Source: an uncultured Bryobacterales bacterium
GTDB lineage: Bacteria; Acidobacteriota; Terriglobia; Bryobacterales; UBA6623
NCBI GenBank assembly: GCA_951813605.1
Contig: OX638379.1
Coordinates: forward strand, 1,374,471-1,438,470
Direction: 5' to 3'
Length of the DNA stretch: 64,000 nt
Below the pieces are notes generated by a model. It worked only from the letters and a program-made list of their open reading frames with translations, was not told the origin of the DNA and made no database searches. Numbering within the stretch: the first letter of the stretch is position 1; the number at the start of each line of letters is the position of its first letter. The position numbers were made by a program, and so were the translations under genes. This document shows positions 43,207-52,094 of the stretch, piece by piece.

Positions 43207-45813
43207 CTAGTCCTCCAGAGCTGACTTCCATTCGTGGAGAAGTGAGATCGCTTCTAGCGGGCTCAGCTTGTCGAGATCCAGACTCCGCAGCTCCTCCGAA
43301 ACCGAATCCGGAAGCGTCTCGAAGATGGATGCCTGTTTCGTCGCGAGCGTTCCCCGGGAGTCCGCCGTTGGGGCGGCGTTCGCTTGTTCGTGCTCGGCAA
43401 GCACGACGCTAGCGCGATCCAGAACCGTCTGCGGCAGACCCGCCAGCCTAGCCACCTCGATGCCGTAGCTCCGGTCTGCGTTGCCGGGCTTGACGCGGCG
43501 GAGGAACACCAGCCTGTCACCCGTTTGCCTGGCGGACACGTGCAAGTTGAAAATGCCTGGCAGAAACGAAGGCAGGGCCGTGAGCTCGTGGTAATGCGTC
43601 GCGCACAGCGTCTTGGCTCGGACCTTGGCCAGGATGTGCTCGACAACGGCCCATGCAATTGCAAGGCCGTCGTATGTCGCCGTGCCGCGGCCGATCTCGT
43701 CGAGCAGGATCAGGCTGCGCTCGGTAGCTAGGTTCAGGATCTGCGCCGTCTCGGTCATCTCGACCATGAACGTGGATCGGCCGAGCGCGACGTTGTCGCT
43801 TGCGCCGATGCGCGTGAATATGCGGTCGACGAGCGGCAGGATCGCCTTTCTCGCTGGAACGAAGGAGCCGCTCTGAGCCATCAGGGCGATGAGCGCCGTC
43901 TGCCGCAGGTAGGTTGACTTGCCCCCCATGTTGGGGCCGGTAATGATCGCAAGCAGGTGGTCGCCCCCATCTAGGTAAACGTCGTTCTCGATGAAGCGTT
44001 CTCCGCGTTCTTCCTCGAGCATGCGCTCCACGACAGGATGGCGCCCTCCTTGGATGTGGATCTCGCCGTCTTTCGAGAATCGTGGCCGCGAATAGTCGCG
44101 TTCCACCGCGACACGGGACAGTCCCTGTAGGACGTCGATCTCGGCGATCGCCGCGGCCGACTGGCGAATTCGGGCTGCCTGCGAGACGATTTCCGATCGC
44201 AGGTGCTCGAAAATCTCTGCAACCTTCTGCGCGATCCGGTCCTCCGCGTCCAAGACCTTGGCTTCGAGCTGCTTGAGCTCGGGGGTGGCGAACCGCTCCG
44301 CGTTTACAAGGGTCTGCTTCCTGTCGTAGCGTTCGGGGACCTTTGACAGTTTGGTCTTGGACACCTCGATGAAAAAGCCGAAGACCTTGTTGAAGCGGAC
44401 CTTCAGCGAGTCGATTCCTGTGGCGTCCCGTTCGCGCTGCTCCAATCGGGCGATGAAGCTGCGACTGTTCCTCTGTATTGCGCGCAGCTCGTCGAGTTCG
44501 CTGTCGAATCCTTCGGCGATGGAGCTGCTGTCCCGGATCGTCACGGGGGGCTCTGCTGCCAATGTCGAAAGGATTCTCTCGAAGACGTCCTCGAGACTGT
44601 CCATGCGTTGCAGCAGCGAGGCTGCCCGTCGGCTTGTCAGTGCCGAGACAAACTGCTTCAAATTCGGTATACGGGCAAGAGACGTGCCAAGGTTGTACAC
44701 GTCTCGGGGGCCGGCAGAGCCCAGCGTAATTCTTGACAGCAGCCGCTCAACGTCATGCAAGTGCTGCAATTCCCTATGCAACTCGCTGCGAACGATTGTG
44801 TCGTCGCAAAGGGAGCTCACCGTTTCCAGCCTCTGCTCGATCTCGTCCAGGTCGAGGCTGGGTCGCAGCAGCCAAGCACGTTGCAGTCGACTGCCCATTG
44901 GCGTGGCCGTGCGGTCCAGTACGCAAAGCAGCGTGGTGCGAGGCTCTTGATACACCGGATCAAACAGCTCTAGGTGGCGAATGGTCACCGGATCCAAGAC
45001 CATCCAGTCGTTCTGCTCAAGGTAGGCCGGCTGGTCCAAGTGCGGTAGCGCGGTCCGCTGGGTCTCCTTCAGGTAATGGAGCAGCGCGCCGGCTGCCGAC
45101 ACTCCGAGCGGACGCTTCTCGATCCCCAGTCCTTCGAGATTGTGGAGGCGAAACGTGTCGAGGATCAGTCGCTCGGCGTACTCAAAGTCGAACACCCACG
45201 ACTCCACTTCGGTAACCGTGTAGTGCCGGTCCTGAGACTCGCGTTGTCCGCGGCCATCGAGATTGGAAAACGGCCCCTGGGCGGCGCGCAGCACCTCCTT
45301 CGCTCCGATCGACTCAAGCATGTCTTCGACTTCTATGGGGGCCAGTTCGGTGGTGCGGAACTCGCCGGTTGAGACGTCTACGTAGGCGAGTCCGCAATTG
45401 CCGCCTTTCTCAAGGACGGCGGCCAGATAGTTGTTCTCGCCGGCTTTGAGCACGTTCAGGTCGCTGGTCGTGCCGGGCGTGAGGACCCTGACGATCTCGC
45501 GCTTGACCAGGCCACGGCTCGCCTTGGCATTCTCGACCTGGTCGCATATCGCGACGCGATGGCCTTTCTGCAGTAGCCGCGCCAGATAACTGTCGGCCGC
45601 GTGCGCCGGAACTCCGCACATTGGGATCGGCTCGCCCTTGCCATTGCGGCGCTTTGTCAGGGTGATTTCAAGTTCCGAAGACGCCTTGATGGCATCATCG
45701 AAGAACAGTTCGAAAAAATCCCCCAGTCGAAAGAAAAGCAGGCAGTCCGGGTATTCCTGCTTTGCAGCGTGATACTGCTGCATTACTGGGGTTCTAGGCG
45801 AGCGGGCGGCCAT
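43207..45813 (-). CDS. mutS: DNA mismatch repair protein MutS
   Basis: The mismatch-recognition ATPase of methyl-directed or nick-directed repair. Near the N-terminus is the mismatch-binding F-x-E motif (GDFFELFF), then the connector, lever and clamp domains, and the ABC-type ATPase with Walker A GPNMGGKSTYLRQ near residue 630 and Walker B LILLDEIGRGTATYDG near 705. The 868 residues counted from the ATG at 45813 are normal. The frame is also open to an ATG at 45834, but a perfect TATAAT lies only three bases before that codon, so a transcript from it would begin inside the codon; 45813 or 45783 is more likely. The next upstream gene is divergent. Confidence 0.96.
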   Translation of the reverse strand: MAARSPRTPVMQQYHAAKQEYPDCLLFFRLGDFFELFFDDAIKASSELEITLTKRRNGKGEPIPMCGVPAHAADSYLARLLQKGHRVAICDQVENAKASRGLVKREIVRVLTPGTTSDLNVLKAGENNYLAAVLEKGGNCGLAYVDVSTGEFRTTELAPIEVEDMLESIGAKEVLRAAQGPFSNLDGRGQRESQDRHYTVTEVESWVFDFEYAERLILDTFRLHNLEGLGIEKRPLGVSAAGALLHYLKETQRTALPHLDQPAYLEQNDWMVLDPVTIRHLELFDPVYQEPRTTLLCVLDRTATPMGSRLQRAWLLRPSLDLDEIEQRLETVSSLCDDTIVRSELHRELQHLHDVERLLSRITLGSAGPRDVYNLGTSLARIPNLKQFVSALTSRRAASLLQRMDSLEDVFERILSTLAAEPPVTIRDSSSIAEGFDSELDELRAIQRNSRSFIARLEQRERDATGIDSLKVRFNKVFGFFIEVSKTKLSKVPERYDRKQTLVNAERFATPELKQLEAKVLDAEDRIAQKVAEIFEHLRSEIVSQAARIRQSAAAIAEIDVLQGLSRVAVERDYSRPRFSKDGEIHIQGGRHPVVERMLEEERGERFIENDVYLDGGDHLLAIITGPNMGGKSTYLRQTALIALMAQSGSFVPARKAILPLVDRIFTRIGASDNVALGRSTFMVEMTETAQILNLATERSLILLDEIGRGTATYDGLAIAWAVVEHILAKVRAKTLCATHYHELTALPSFLPGIFNLHVSARQTGDRLVFLRRVKPGNADRSYGIEVARLAGLPQTVLDRASVVLAEHEQANAAPTADSRGTLATKQASIFETLPDSVSEELRSLDLDKLSPLEAISLLHEWKSALED

Positions 45814-45837
45814 CCGGGCGACTGTCGGGACCATCCG

Positions 45838-45894
45838 ATTATATAGCCGCCGGTTTTATAGGGGTTCAATTCGCCGGCGGACATAGGTTGTAAT
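45838..45894. promoter_or_regulatory. Divergent promoter region of mutS and lipocalin-like gene
   Basis: A perfect TATAAT reads leftward at 45843-45838 toward mutS. TGTAAT (five of six) reads rightward at 45889-45894, six bases before the GTG at 45901, so that message would begin at or next to its start codon. Between them CCGCCGG (45847-45853) and CCGGCGG (45874-45880) form a 7-bp inverted repeat that could be an operator. The -35 boxes are poor on both sides. Confidence 0.4.
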
Positions 45895-45900
45895 AGTAAT

Positions 45901-46413
45901 GTGAGCAATGCGCGGGGCTACTTGTCAGGCAAATTTGGTGTGGCGGCGGGGGTCGGAATTGCCCTTGCGGGCGCGGCGGTTTACTCTTTTCTCTCGCCCT
46001 TGGGAGGCGCCGAAGCGTCCGCCAGCAGCGCGGTCATCGGGCTTTGGGAGGTCACCTCAGTCCGCAACCTTACGGAAGGCGAGGGCCAGCCCCACCGACG
46101 CGAGTTCCACATGTTCGGCGAGTCGCACCAGATGGTGATACTAGCCGGGGAGGATCGCCCGAAGCTTGCAAAGTCTTTGAGCGATATGACCCCCGACGAG
46201 TTCCAGAGCCAGCAGCCAATCGGGGCAGGGCTCTACCGATACGAGTTGGACGGCGAGAAGATCGTCCGCACGAACGTTGTTGCGCTTTCGGCGTACTACG
46301 AAGGACGCTCGTTCGTCGGCGAGCTCGAGGTTGCCGGGGACACCTTGGTGCTGCGAGACAGCCATTCCGCGGACGGAGACAAGCGCGAGTGGGCCATGCG
46401 GCGAGTTAAGTGA
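45901..46413 (+). CDS. Small exported lipocalin-like protein
   Basis: A 170-residue protein with an N-terminal hydrophobic segment (GVAAGVGIALAGAAVYSFL, about residues 13-31) serving as signal or anchor. The rest looks like a lipocalin-like beta barrel: it opens with the conserved IGLWEVTSVRNLTEG and continues with strands ending in LVLRDSHS and EWAMRRVK. I recognise the general lipocalin-like type, not a named family. The start is GTG with no Shine-Dalgarno, and a -10-like TGTAAT six bases upstream suggests a leaderless message. Its TGA overlaps the GTG of the downstream Oar-like receptor, so the two are made together; it may bind a small ligand or lipid for the receptor, which is inference. 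Confidence 0.72.
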   Translation: MSNARGYLSGKFGVAAGVGIALAGAAVYSFLSPLGGAEASASSAVIGLWEVTSVRNLTEGEGQPHRREFHMFGESHQMVILAGEDRPKLAKSLSDMTPDEFQSQQPIGAGLYRYELDGEKIVRTNVVALSAYYEGRSFVGELEVAGDTLVLRDSHSADGDKREWAMRRVK

Positions 46414-49400
46414 CGCGACCGATGCACCATTCAGCCCACATACTCGGTGCCCCTGTCACGGGCGAAGCGCGGCCCGGCGGTGCTTGTTATGGACGGCGTG
46501 CCACGAATCTCGCGATTCTTGCACTTCTGATGTTCGCTGGGGCCCCCCTCGCGGCCCAGTCGGACGCGACGTTGCTCGGGACGGTCACGGATCCGCAAGA
46601 ACGGGTGGTGGCAGGTGTCAAGATCCTCGTGAGGCAGAGCTCTACCCGAGCCGTCCGAAACGGGGTGACGGACAGTGCCGGGCGCTATGCCGTTGCAGGA
46701 CTGCAGCCTGGCGTTTATTCAGTCTCGATCTCGCACGATGGATTCCGTCCCGTCGAAGCGGAGGGAATTGAACTGACAAGTGGCCGGGCCGGGCGATTCG
46801 ATGTGCGACTGCAGCTCGGCACCGGCCAGGATGTTGTTGAGGTGGTGGCGGAGCTGCCCCTGGTTTCGACGAATGCGGCTGACTGGGGTGGCCTCGTTCC
46901 AGAGGGCAACCTGCGTGACCTGCCGTTGAACGGTCGAGATCTCTTCGAACTTTCGGCACTCGAGCCAGGTGCGACGTTACCAGCGTCTGCGCGTACCGGA
47001 CTGGCTCAGGGCATCGGCCGACAGATTTCTGTGCTTGGAGCGAGGCCCAACCAGAACAGTTTCCAACTGGATGGAGTCTACGTGAAGGACGCGGCATCGG
47101 CGTCGCCGGCCAGCGCTGCCGGCAATGTCTTGGGCTTGGAGATGGTCCGGGAAGTCCATCTGGTCACGAATCCCTACAGCGCAGAATACGGACGCAGCGT
47201 CGGCGGCGTGTTTACCGCCGTCTCCCGGTCTGGAGGGATGCAGTTTCACGGGAGCGCCTACGAATATCTTCGTAACAACGCGCTGGATGCGCGGAACTAC
47301 TTCGATTCTCCGGCTGCAGGGGCGCCGCCCTTGAGGCGAAACCATTTCGGGGCGCTTGTCGGTGGGCCGGTCGCAACGGATAGCGCATTCTTTCTGGCGA
47401 ATTACGAAGGCCTGCGGGAGCGTCGCGGACGGACTGCCCGTCCGGCGGTACCAACCCCGGAGGCACGTTTGGGTCACCTTCCGGGAGAGGAAATCTCGGT
47501 TGCTCCCGAAGTCCAGCCGTACCTCGCCTTGTACCCATTGCCGAACGGCCGCGATTTCGGGGACGGAACCGCCGCCTCGATCCGTCAATTGTCCGATCGA
47601 ACGGACGAGACCTACGCGGCTGGCAAGGTCGATCTGATCCTGGATCCTGCCACGCAGCTCTCGGCAAGGTACACATTTGACGAAGCGGCAAGCCGCACTC
47701 CAGATCCGATGGATCTATGGGTGTTCGGCCTTGACTCCAATGACCACTTCCTGCATACGCAGCTGAAGCACGTTCATTCGTCCAGCACCCTTTCCACCTG
47801 GCGGGCCGCCTTCAGTCGCGTCGACAACTTCGAGAACAGCACGACGACGGTCCCGTCCGGGCTGTCGTTCGTCGACGGCCAGCCTATGGGCAGCATCACC
47901 GTGAATGGCCTTTCCAACATGGGAGGCTTCCAGGCCCGGGCCAGGCCGCGCCGCTTCATTCTGGAGAGCTACCAGCTGAGCGCTTCCCTCGTTCGCACGT
48001 CGGGCAGCGCGACGACGCGGCTGGGCGCCGGCTACGATCGAGTGCGTTTCAACCAGCGCTCTGACCTGAGCGCCGTCGGATCCTACACCTTCGATTCCTT
48101 GGCCCTGCTCTTACGTGCCAGGCCGCGGATCGCCGAGGTGATGCAGCCTGGATCGGACACGGTCCGAGGCTGGCGATACAACCAGTTCTTCGGATTCCTG
48201 CAGCACGAGTTCCGGGTTCGGGAGAGTCTGAACGTGAGCCTCGGCCTGCGGTACGAGGCCGTTTCCACGCCCACCGAGGTCAATGGCAAGATCGCGGTAC
48301 TGCGGGATTTTGTGAATGACGCCGAGACCACGGTGGGCGGGCCACTTTGGAAGAATCCTTCCAAGGACAATTTTGCCCCGAGGGTCTCAATCGCGTGGGA
48401 TCCGCTCGGCGATTCCCGTACCGTGATCCGGGCAGGGGGCGGCATCTTCTTCGACCTCCTGGGCAGCAGGGAACTTACGATTGCGGGTGTTCGTACGCCT
48501 CCGCTGTTCAATCGCATTCTGGTGTTCGGACGTCCCCGATTTCCGGACATCCTGCAAGCTGCCGCGGGCAGGAACCCATCAACGTCGATGGATGGATTGG
48601 ATTACAACTTGAACCAGCCCTACGTGGCACGCTGGCAGCTCAATCTCGAGCGGGAGCTGGTCCCCGGAACTGTGGCGAGAGCCGGTTACAGCGGGGCTCG
48701 CGGCATCCATCTGTTTGGGCAGCTAATCAGCGTGAACTCCCCGATACCCGAGACCGAAAGCGACGGACGATTGTTCTTTCCGCAGGGAAGTCCGTACGTC
48801 AATCCGGCCTTCTCTCGCATCGGCTTGCGACGGACGCAATTCAACTCCTTCTATCAAGGCATCACCCTCAGCCTCCAGAGCCGCGTGGGAGATCGGTTCT
48901 CGGTTCGTGGCAAGTACACGTGGAGTCGCTCGATCGACGAGGCGTCGAATCACACGTTCAATGACTTTGTTGCGAGCGACCAAGTTCCTACGGTATGGAA
49001 CTATCGGGCCAACCGCGGGCTCTCGGAATTCGACCAAGACCACGTATTCGCCGCGAGCTTCTCTTGGTCGCCCTGGCCGGGTGACCGCTCCCTTCTGGGG
49101 ACGTTGTTCGGAGGGTGGGAAATGCATGGCCTAGCCCAGGCTATGGCCGGGACGCCGTTCGCGCCACGAGTCGGATTTGATCGGGCGAGGCTTCGGCCCG
49201 GCTTCGGCGATGTAGGACAGCGGCCCGACCTAGTTCCCGGCCGGTCCGCGGAAGACATCGTGTTGGGCGATCCCGCGCGATATTTTGACGCCGGAGCCTT
49301 CAGCCTGCCCGAGGCAGGCTACCTAGGCAACCTGGGTCGAGGCACCTTGCGCGGCCCGGGCGTGTTTGCTTTGGATATCGCCCTGCATAAGACGCTGTTC

Positions 49401-49589
49401 AGCAACGATCGCCAGAGCTTGGAGCTGCGTGGCGAGGGCTTTAATCTGACCAACAAATCCAACTTTCAAGTGCCGTCCGGGCGGGCTTTGTTCACGAGCA
49501 GCGGTGGCCGAATCGGCAGCGCCGGGCGAATCACATCGACAAGCACAACATCACGCCAGGTGCAGCTCGCTTTGCGGTGGGAGTTCTAG
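46410..49589 (+). CDS. Oar-like TonB-dependent outer-membrane receptor (second)
   Basis: A 1059-residue outer-membrane receptor. The start is the GTG at 46410 overlapping the previous stop (GTGA) or the ATG at 46422; both lead to a signal region ending near GAPLAAQ. A carboxypeptidase-regulatory-like domain follows (LLGTVTDPQERVVAGVKILV, about residues 52-135), then the plug (NLRDLPLNGRDLFEL, NPYSAEYGRSVGG near 255) and the barrel, ending LALRWEF with the C-terminal Phe. It is a diverged relative of the receptor at 2685-6182, with a shorter barrel. The coupling to a small exported protein is the only clue to its ligand. Confidence 0.88.
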   Translation: MTRPMHHSAHILGAPVTGEARPGGACYGRRATNLAILALLMFAGAPLAAQSDATLLGTVTDPQERVVAGVKILVRQSSTRAVRNGVTDSAGRYAVAGLQPGVYSVSISHDGFRPVEAEGIELTSGRAGRFDVRLQLGTGQDVVEVVAELPLVSTNAADWGGLVPEGNLRDLPLNGRDLFELSALEPGATLPASARTGLAQGIGRQISVLGARPNQNSFQLDGVYVKDAASASPASAAGNVLGLEMVREVHLVTNPYSAEYGRSVGGVFTAVSRSGGMQFHGSAYEYLRNNALDARNYFDSPAAGAPPLRRNHFGALVGGPVATDSAFFLANYEGLRERRGRTARPAVPTPEARLGHLPGEEISVAPEVQPYLALYPLPNGRDFGDGTAASIRQLSDRTDETYAAGKVDLILDPATQLSARYTFDEAASRTPDPMDLWVFGLDSNDHFLHTQLKHVHSSSTLSTWRAAFSRVDNFENSTTTVPSGLSFVDGQPMGSITVNGLSNMGGFQARARPRRFILESYQLSASLVRTSGSATTRLGAGYDRVRFNQRSDLSAVGSYTFDSLALLLRARPRIAEVMQPGSDTVRGWRYNQFFGFLQHEFRVRESLNVSLGLRYEAVSTPTEVNGKIAVLRDFVNDAETTVGGPLWKNPSKDNFAPRVSIAWDPLGDSRTVIRAGGGIFFDLLGSRELTIAGVRTPPLFNRILVFGRPRFPDILQAAAGRNPSTSMDGLDYNLNQPYVARWQLNLERELVPGTVARAGYSGARGIHLFGQLISVNSPIPETESDGRLFFPQGSPYVNPAFSRIGLRRTQFNSFYQGITLSLQSRVGDRFSVRGKYTWSRSIDEASNHTFNDFVASDQVPTVWNYRANRGLSEFDQDHVFAASFSWSPWPGDRSLLGTLFGGWEMHGLAQAMAGTPFAPRVGFDRARLRPGFGDVGQRPDLVPGRSAEDIVLGDPARYFDAGAFSLPEAGYLGNLGRGTLRGPGVFALDIALHKTLFSNDRQSLELRGEGFNLTNKSNFQVPSGRALFTSSGGRIGSAGRITSTSTTSRQVQLALRWEF

Positions 49590-49823
49590 TTCGTCCAGCT
49601 GAGCGCACGGGCTGATCAGGTCGGTTGAAGCGCTTCCCGCCGCGGAACGCCAGCGATCCAGTTCTTCTCAGCTCCTCACGTAGCGCTGCGGCCCGGAGAG
49701 TTCACAATGTGGTTTCAGCCGTCCCGCGTCCGATTCCATCAGCGCGCCGACCCGTGCCGAGGGCGGTGACCGGTGGATGCGACAGCGCCGCGTGTGACGC
49801 AAGCGACCCTGCGGGCCACTTGT

Positions 49824-49829
49824 TAGACT
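49824..49829 (+). promoter_or_regulatory. Candidate -10 box of the GMC gene
   Basis: TAGACT lies seven bases before the ATG at 49837, the spacing expected if transcription starts at the start codon. No Shine-Dalgarno of normal spacing and no clear -35 box are seen. Confidence 0.35.
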
Positions 49830-49836
49830 GGACGGA

Positions 49837-51549
49837 ATGTTGCAAGCCATTGCCCGAGACAACGACGTCTATGACGCCGTTGTCGTCGGTTCCGGGGCAA
49901 CGGGGGGCGTAGCTGCATGGCAGCTCTCATCCGCAGGCCTCAAGGTCTGCGTGCTTGAGGCCGGCCCCAAGATCACCGACGCCGACTTCACGGAGCACGT
50001 GATGCCGTACGACCTCAAGTATCGGGGCAACTCGTCCCGGTTCGTAGGAGGGATACCCAAGTCGCCCGATCTGATGCGCAACCGCCCGATTCAAGGCTTG
50101 GTGTATGCCTGCCGCGAGTCGAACTACAAGTGGTTCGCTGACGACATCCGCAACCCGTACCAAACCCCAAAGGACAAGCCGTTCCACTGGATCCGGATGC
50201 GCGTCCTAGGGGGTCGCTCCCTCTCATGGGGCCGCCAGTCATACCGGATGGGTGACATCGACTTCCGGTGCGCCGACCGGGACGGTTACGGAGAAAACTG
50301 GGGCATTGAACATGCGGATCTCGTGCCCTACTACGAAAAAGTGGAGCGGTTCATCGGGATCGGCGGCATTTCCGAAGGGCTGGAGCAGCTTCCCGATAGC
50401 GTCTTCATGCCTCCAATGCCGTTTACTTGCAGCGAAGTGCTCTTCCGCAATCGGCTGCGCGCCAGGATGGGGCGCGTCGTGACGATCGGCCGAACGGCAA
50501 TCATCACCAAACCGTTGAACGGTCGCCAGCCGTGCCATTATTGCGGACCGTGCGAGCAAGGATGCGTCACGCACTCCTACTACAACAGCCCGACGACGAC
50601 GCTCAAGGCGGCCTTGGACAGCGGGAACTGCGACCTCGTTGTTGACGCCGTGGCTAGCCACGTGACGCGGGACCCGCGGACCGGCAAGGCGGCTGGGGTC
50701 GCCTACTTGGATCGCGTGACGAGAGTTCCGGGTGAAGTCCGGGGCAAGGTGGTCGTGCTGTGCGCGTCGACTCTGGAATCGACTCGCCTGCTGATGAATT
50801 CTGCCGATTATGGGCTGGACTTCAATTCCAGCGGGATGCTGGGCCACTACTTGATGGACCACATCTACCGGGGCGGCGCGGCTGGCGTTATGCCGGAACT
50901 GAAAGCCAAGCCCTGGGTCGGCGCGCCCGACAGGCCCAACGGCATGTACTTGCCGCGCTTTCTTAACATCGATCGCCCCCACACCAACGGAATGATTCGA
51001 GGGTACGGGTACCAAGGCGGAAGTACACCAAGTTTCAATCTCCGGGCGAAAGGCTTCGGCGCGAAGTTCAAGGAGGCGGTCCACGATGAAAGCATGTGGA
51101 GCACATTCTTCGGCGCTTGGTGCGAGTGTCTCCCTCAGTACGAGAATTATGTGACCCTCAACAAGGAGCGCCGAGACGCTTGGGGAATCCCAACGTTAGA
51201 TATCCACTTCGACTGGTCCGACAACGACAAGGCGCTTTGGCGCGACGCACGGGTGCAAGCGGCGGAAATGCTCGAGGCAACGGGCCACACGAATGTGCGC
51301 ATGTTTGGCGAGCCGTCGGTCGGTGGCTTCTGCATTCATGAGGTGGGCACCGCGCGCATGGGGAGCGATCCCAGAAAGTCCGTATTGAACACTTGGACGC
51401 AGACGAATGACGTCGAGAACGTCTTCGTGACCGATGGGGCCGCCTGGGCGTCGATCGGCTGCCAGAACCCCACACTGACGATGATGGCGATCACCGCAAG
51501 GGCTGCCGACTACATCGTGGAAGAAGGAAAGAGTGGCCGCTGGGCCTAG
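49837..51549 (+). CDS. GMC-family FAD oxidoreductase with Cys cluster
   Basis: A 570-residue flavoenzyme of the glucose-methanol-choline family, oxidising an alcohol or sugar hydroxyl. The FAD-binding loop DAVVVGSGATGGVAAWQL is at residues 13-30 and VLGGRSLSWGRQ near 125. The C-terminal catalytic part has GGFCIHEVGTARMG near 500 with the active His, and GCQNPTLTMMAITARAAD near 545. Near residue 230 is CHYCGPCEQGC, a C-x2-C-x2-C-x3-C cluster that could hold an iron-sulfur centre. No signal peptide is seen and no small subunit or cytochrome is adjacent, although some relatives have these. Substrate unknown. Confidence 0.88.
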   Translation: MLQAIARDNDVYDAVVVGSGATGGVAAWQLSSAGLKVCVLEAGPKITDADFTEHVMPYDLKYRGNSSRFVGGIPKSPDLMRNRPIQGLVYACRESNYKWFADDIRNPYQTPKDKPFHWIRMRVLGGRSLSWGRQSYRMGDIDFRCADRDGYGENWGIEHADLVPYYEKVERFIGIGGISEGLEQLPDSVFMPPMPFTCSEVLFRNRLRARMGRVVTIGRTAIITKPLNGRQPCHYCGPCEQGCVTHSYYNSPTTTLKAALDSGNCDLVVDAVASHVTRDPRTGKAAGVAYLDRVTRVPGEVRGKVVVLCASTLESTRLLMNSADYGLDFNSSGMLGHYLMDHIYRGGAAGVMPELKAKPWVGAPDRPNGMYLPRFLNIDRPHTNGMIRGYGYQGGSTPSFNLRAKGFGAKFKEAVHDESMWSTFFGAWCECLPQYENYVTLNKERRDAWGIPTLDIHFDWSDNDKALWRDARVQAAEMLEATGHTNVRMFGEPSVGGFCIHEVGTARMGSDPRKSVLNTWTQTNDVENVFVTDGAAWASIGCQNPTLTMMAITARAADYIVEEGKSGRWA

Positions 51550-51565
51550 CCGGCCCACTGCCGGC
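51549..51565. repeat. Short GC hairpin after GMC gene
   Basis: GCCGGC at 51549-51554 and at 51560-51565 can pair with a five-base loop immediately after the stop codon. There is no T-run, so it is at most a weak terminator. Confidence 0.25.
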
Positions 51566-52094
51566 CACGCCCGAGTTAATATCGCCTTCGCAGGCTCGAC
51601 TTAGAAACGTCGATCCCGGGTGGCACAGGCAATCTCCCACACGGCGGCGTGCAGCTTGAGCGGCACCGACGACGCCCCCCGCGCCGTGCCTTCGCCTTGC
51701 CCTGCACCGGATTGCGGCGGTAGCCCCGACCGCCACTGCTGCTCAGATCCCGGCTGATGAGCGACGCGCCGCGTCACAGCCAAGCTGCGATCGGCGCTCG
51801 TTGACAGGTCCTCATCCCTCCGTGCCTCGATCTGCTAGCCATCCTCGCATGACTCCTGGTGCTACCCTCTGGCCGGCCGCCACCCCTCACAGGAGAGCGC
51901 TTCCCCCGTCCGCTGCCCCTCGTCCTTCCTTCAATATCTGGGCGAATGCATATGCTGCCACACTAGATAGGGTATTTCGCACTTTGGAATTGAACCGATG
52001 CTATGCTGTTGGCAATCCTAGAGAAACGCCCCGAGCCAGCTGGCTTCGCCATTCAGTGTTGGATGGGCGTCGGACACAAAGAGACTTTCGAGTT
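51566..52094. other. Intergenic, no gene seen
   Basis: No supported gene in this stretch. The open frame that begins at 51801 and continues into the protease gene has no recognisable protein character before 52095. The sequence becomes more AT-rich from about 51930, where a promoter for the protease is likely (for example TAGATAGGGTAT near 51966-51977). Confidence 0.4.
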
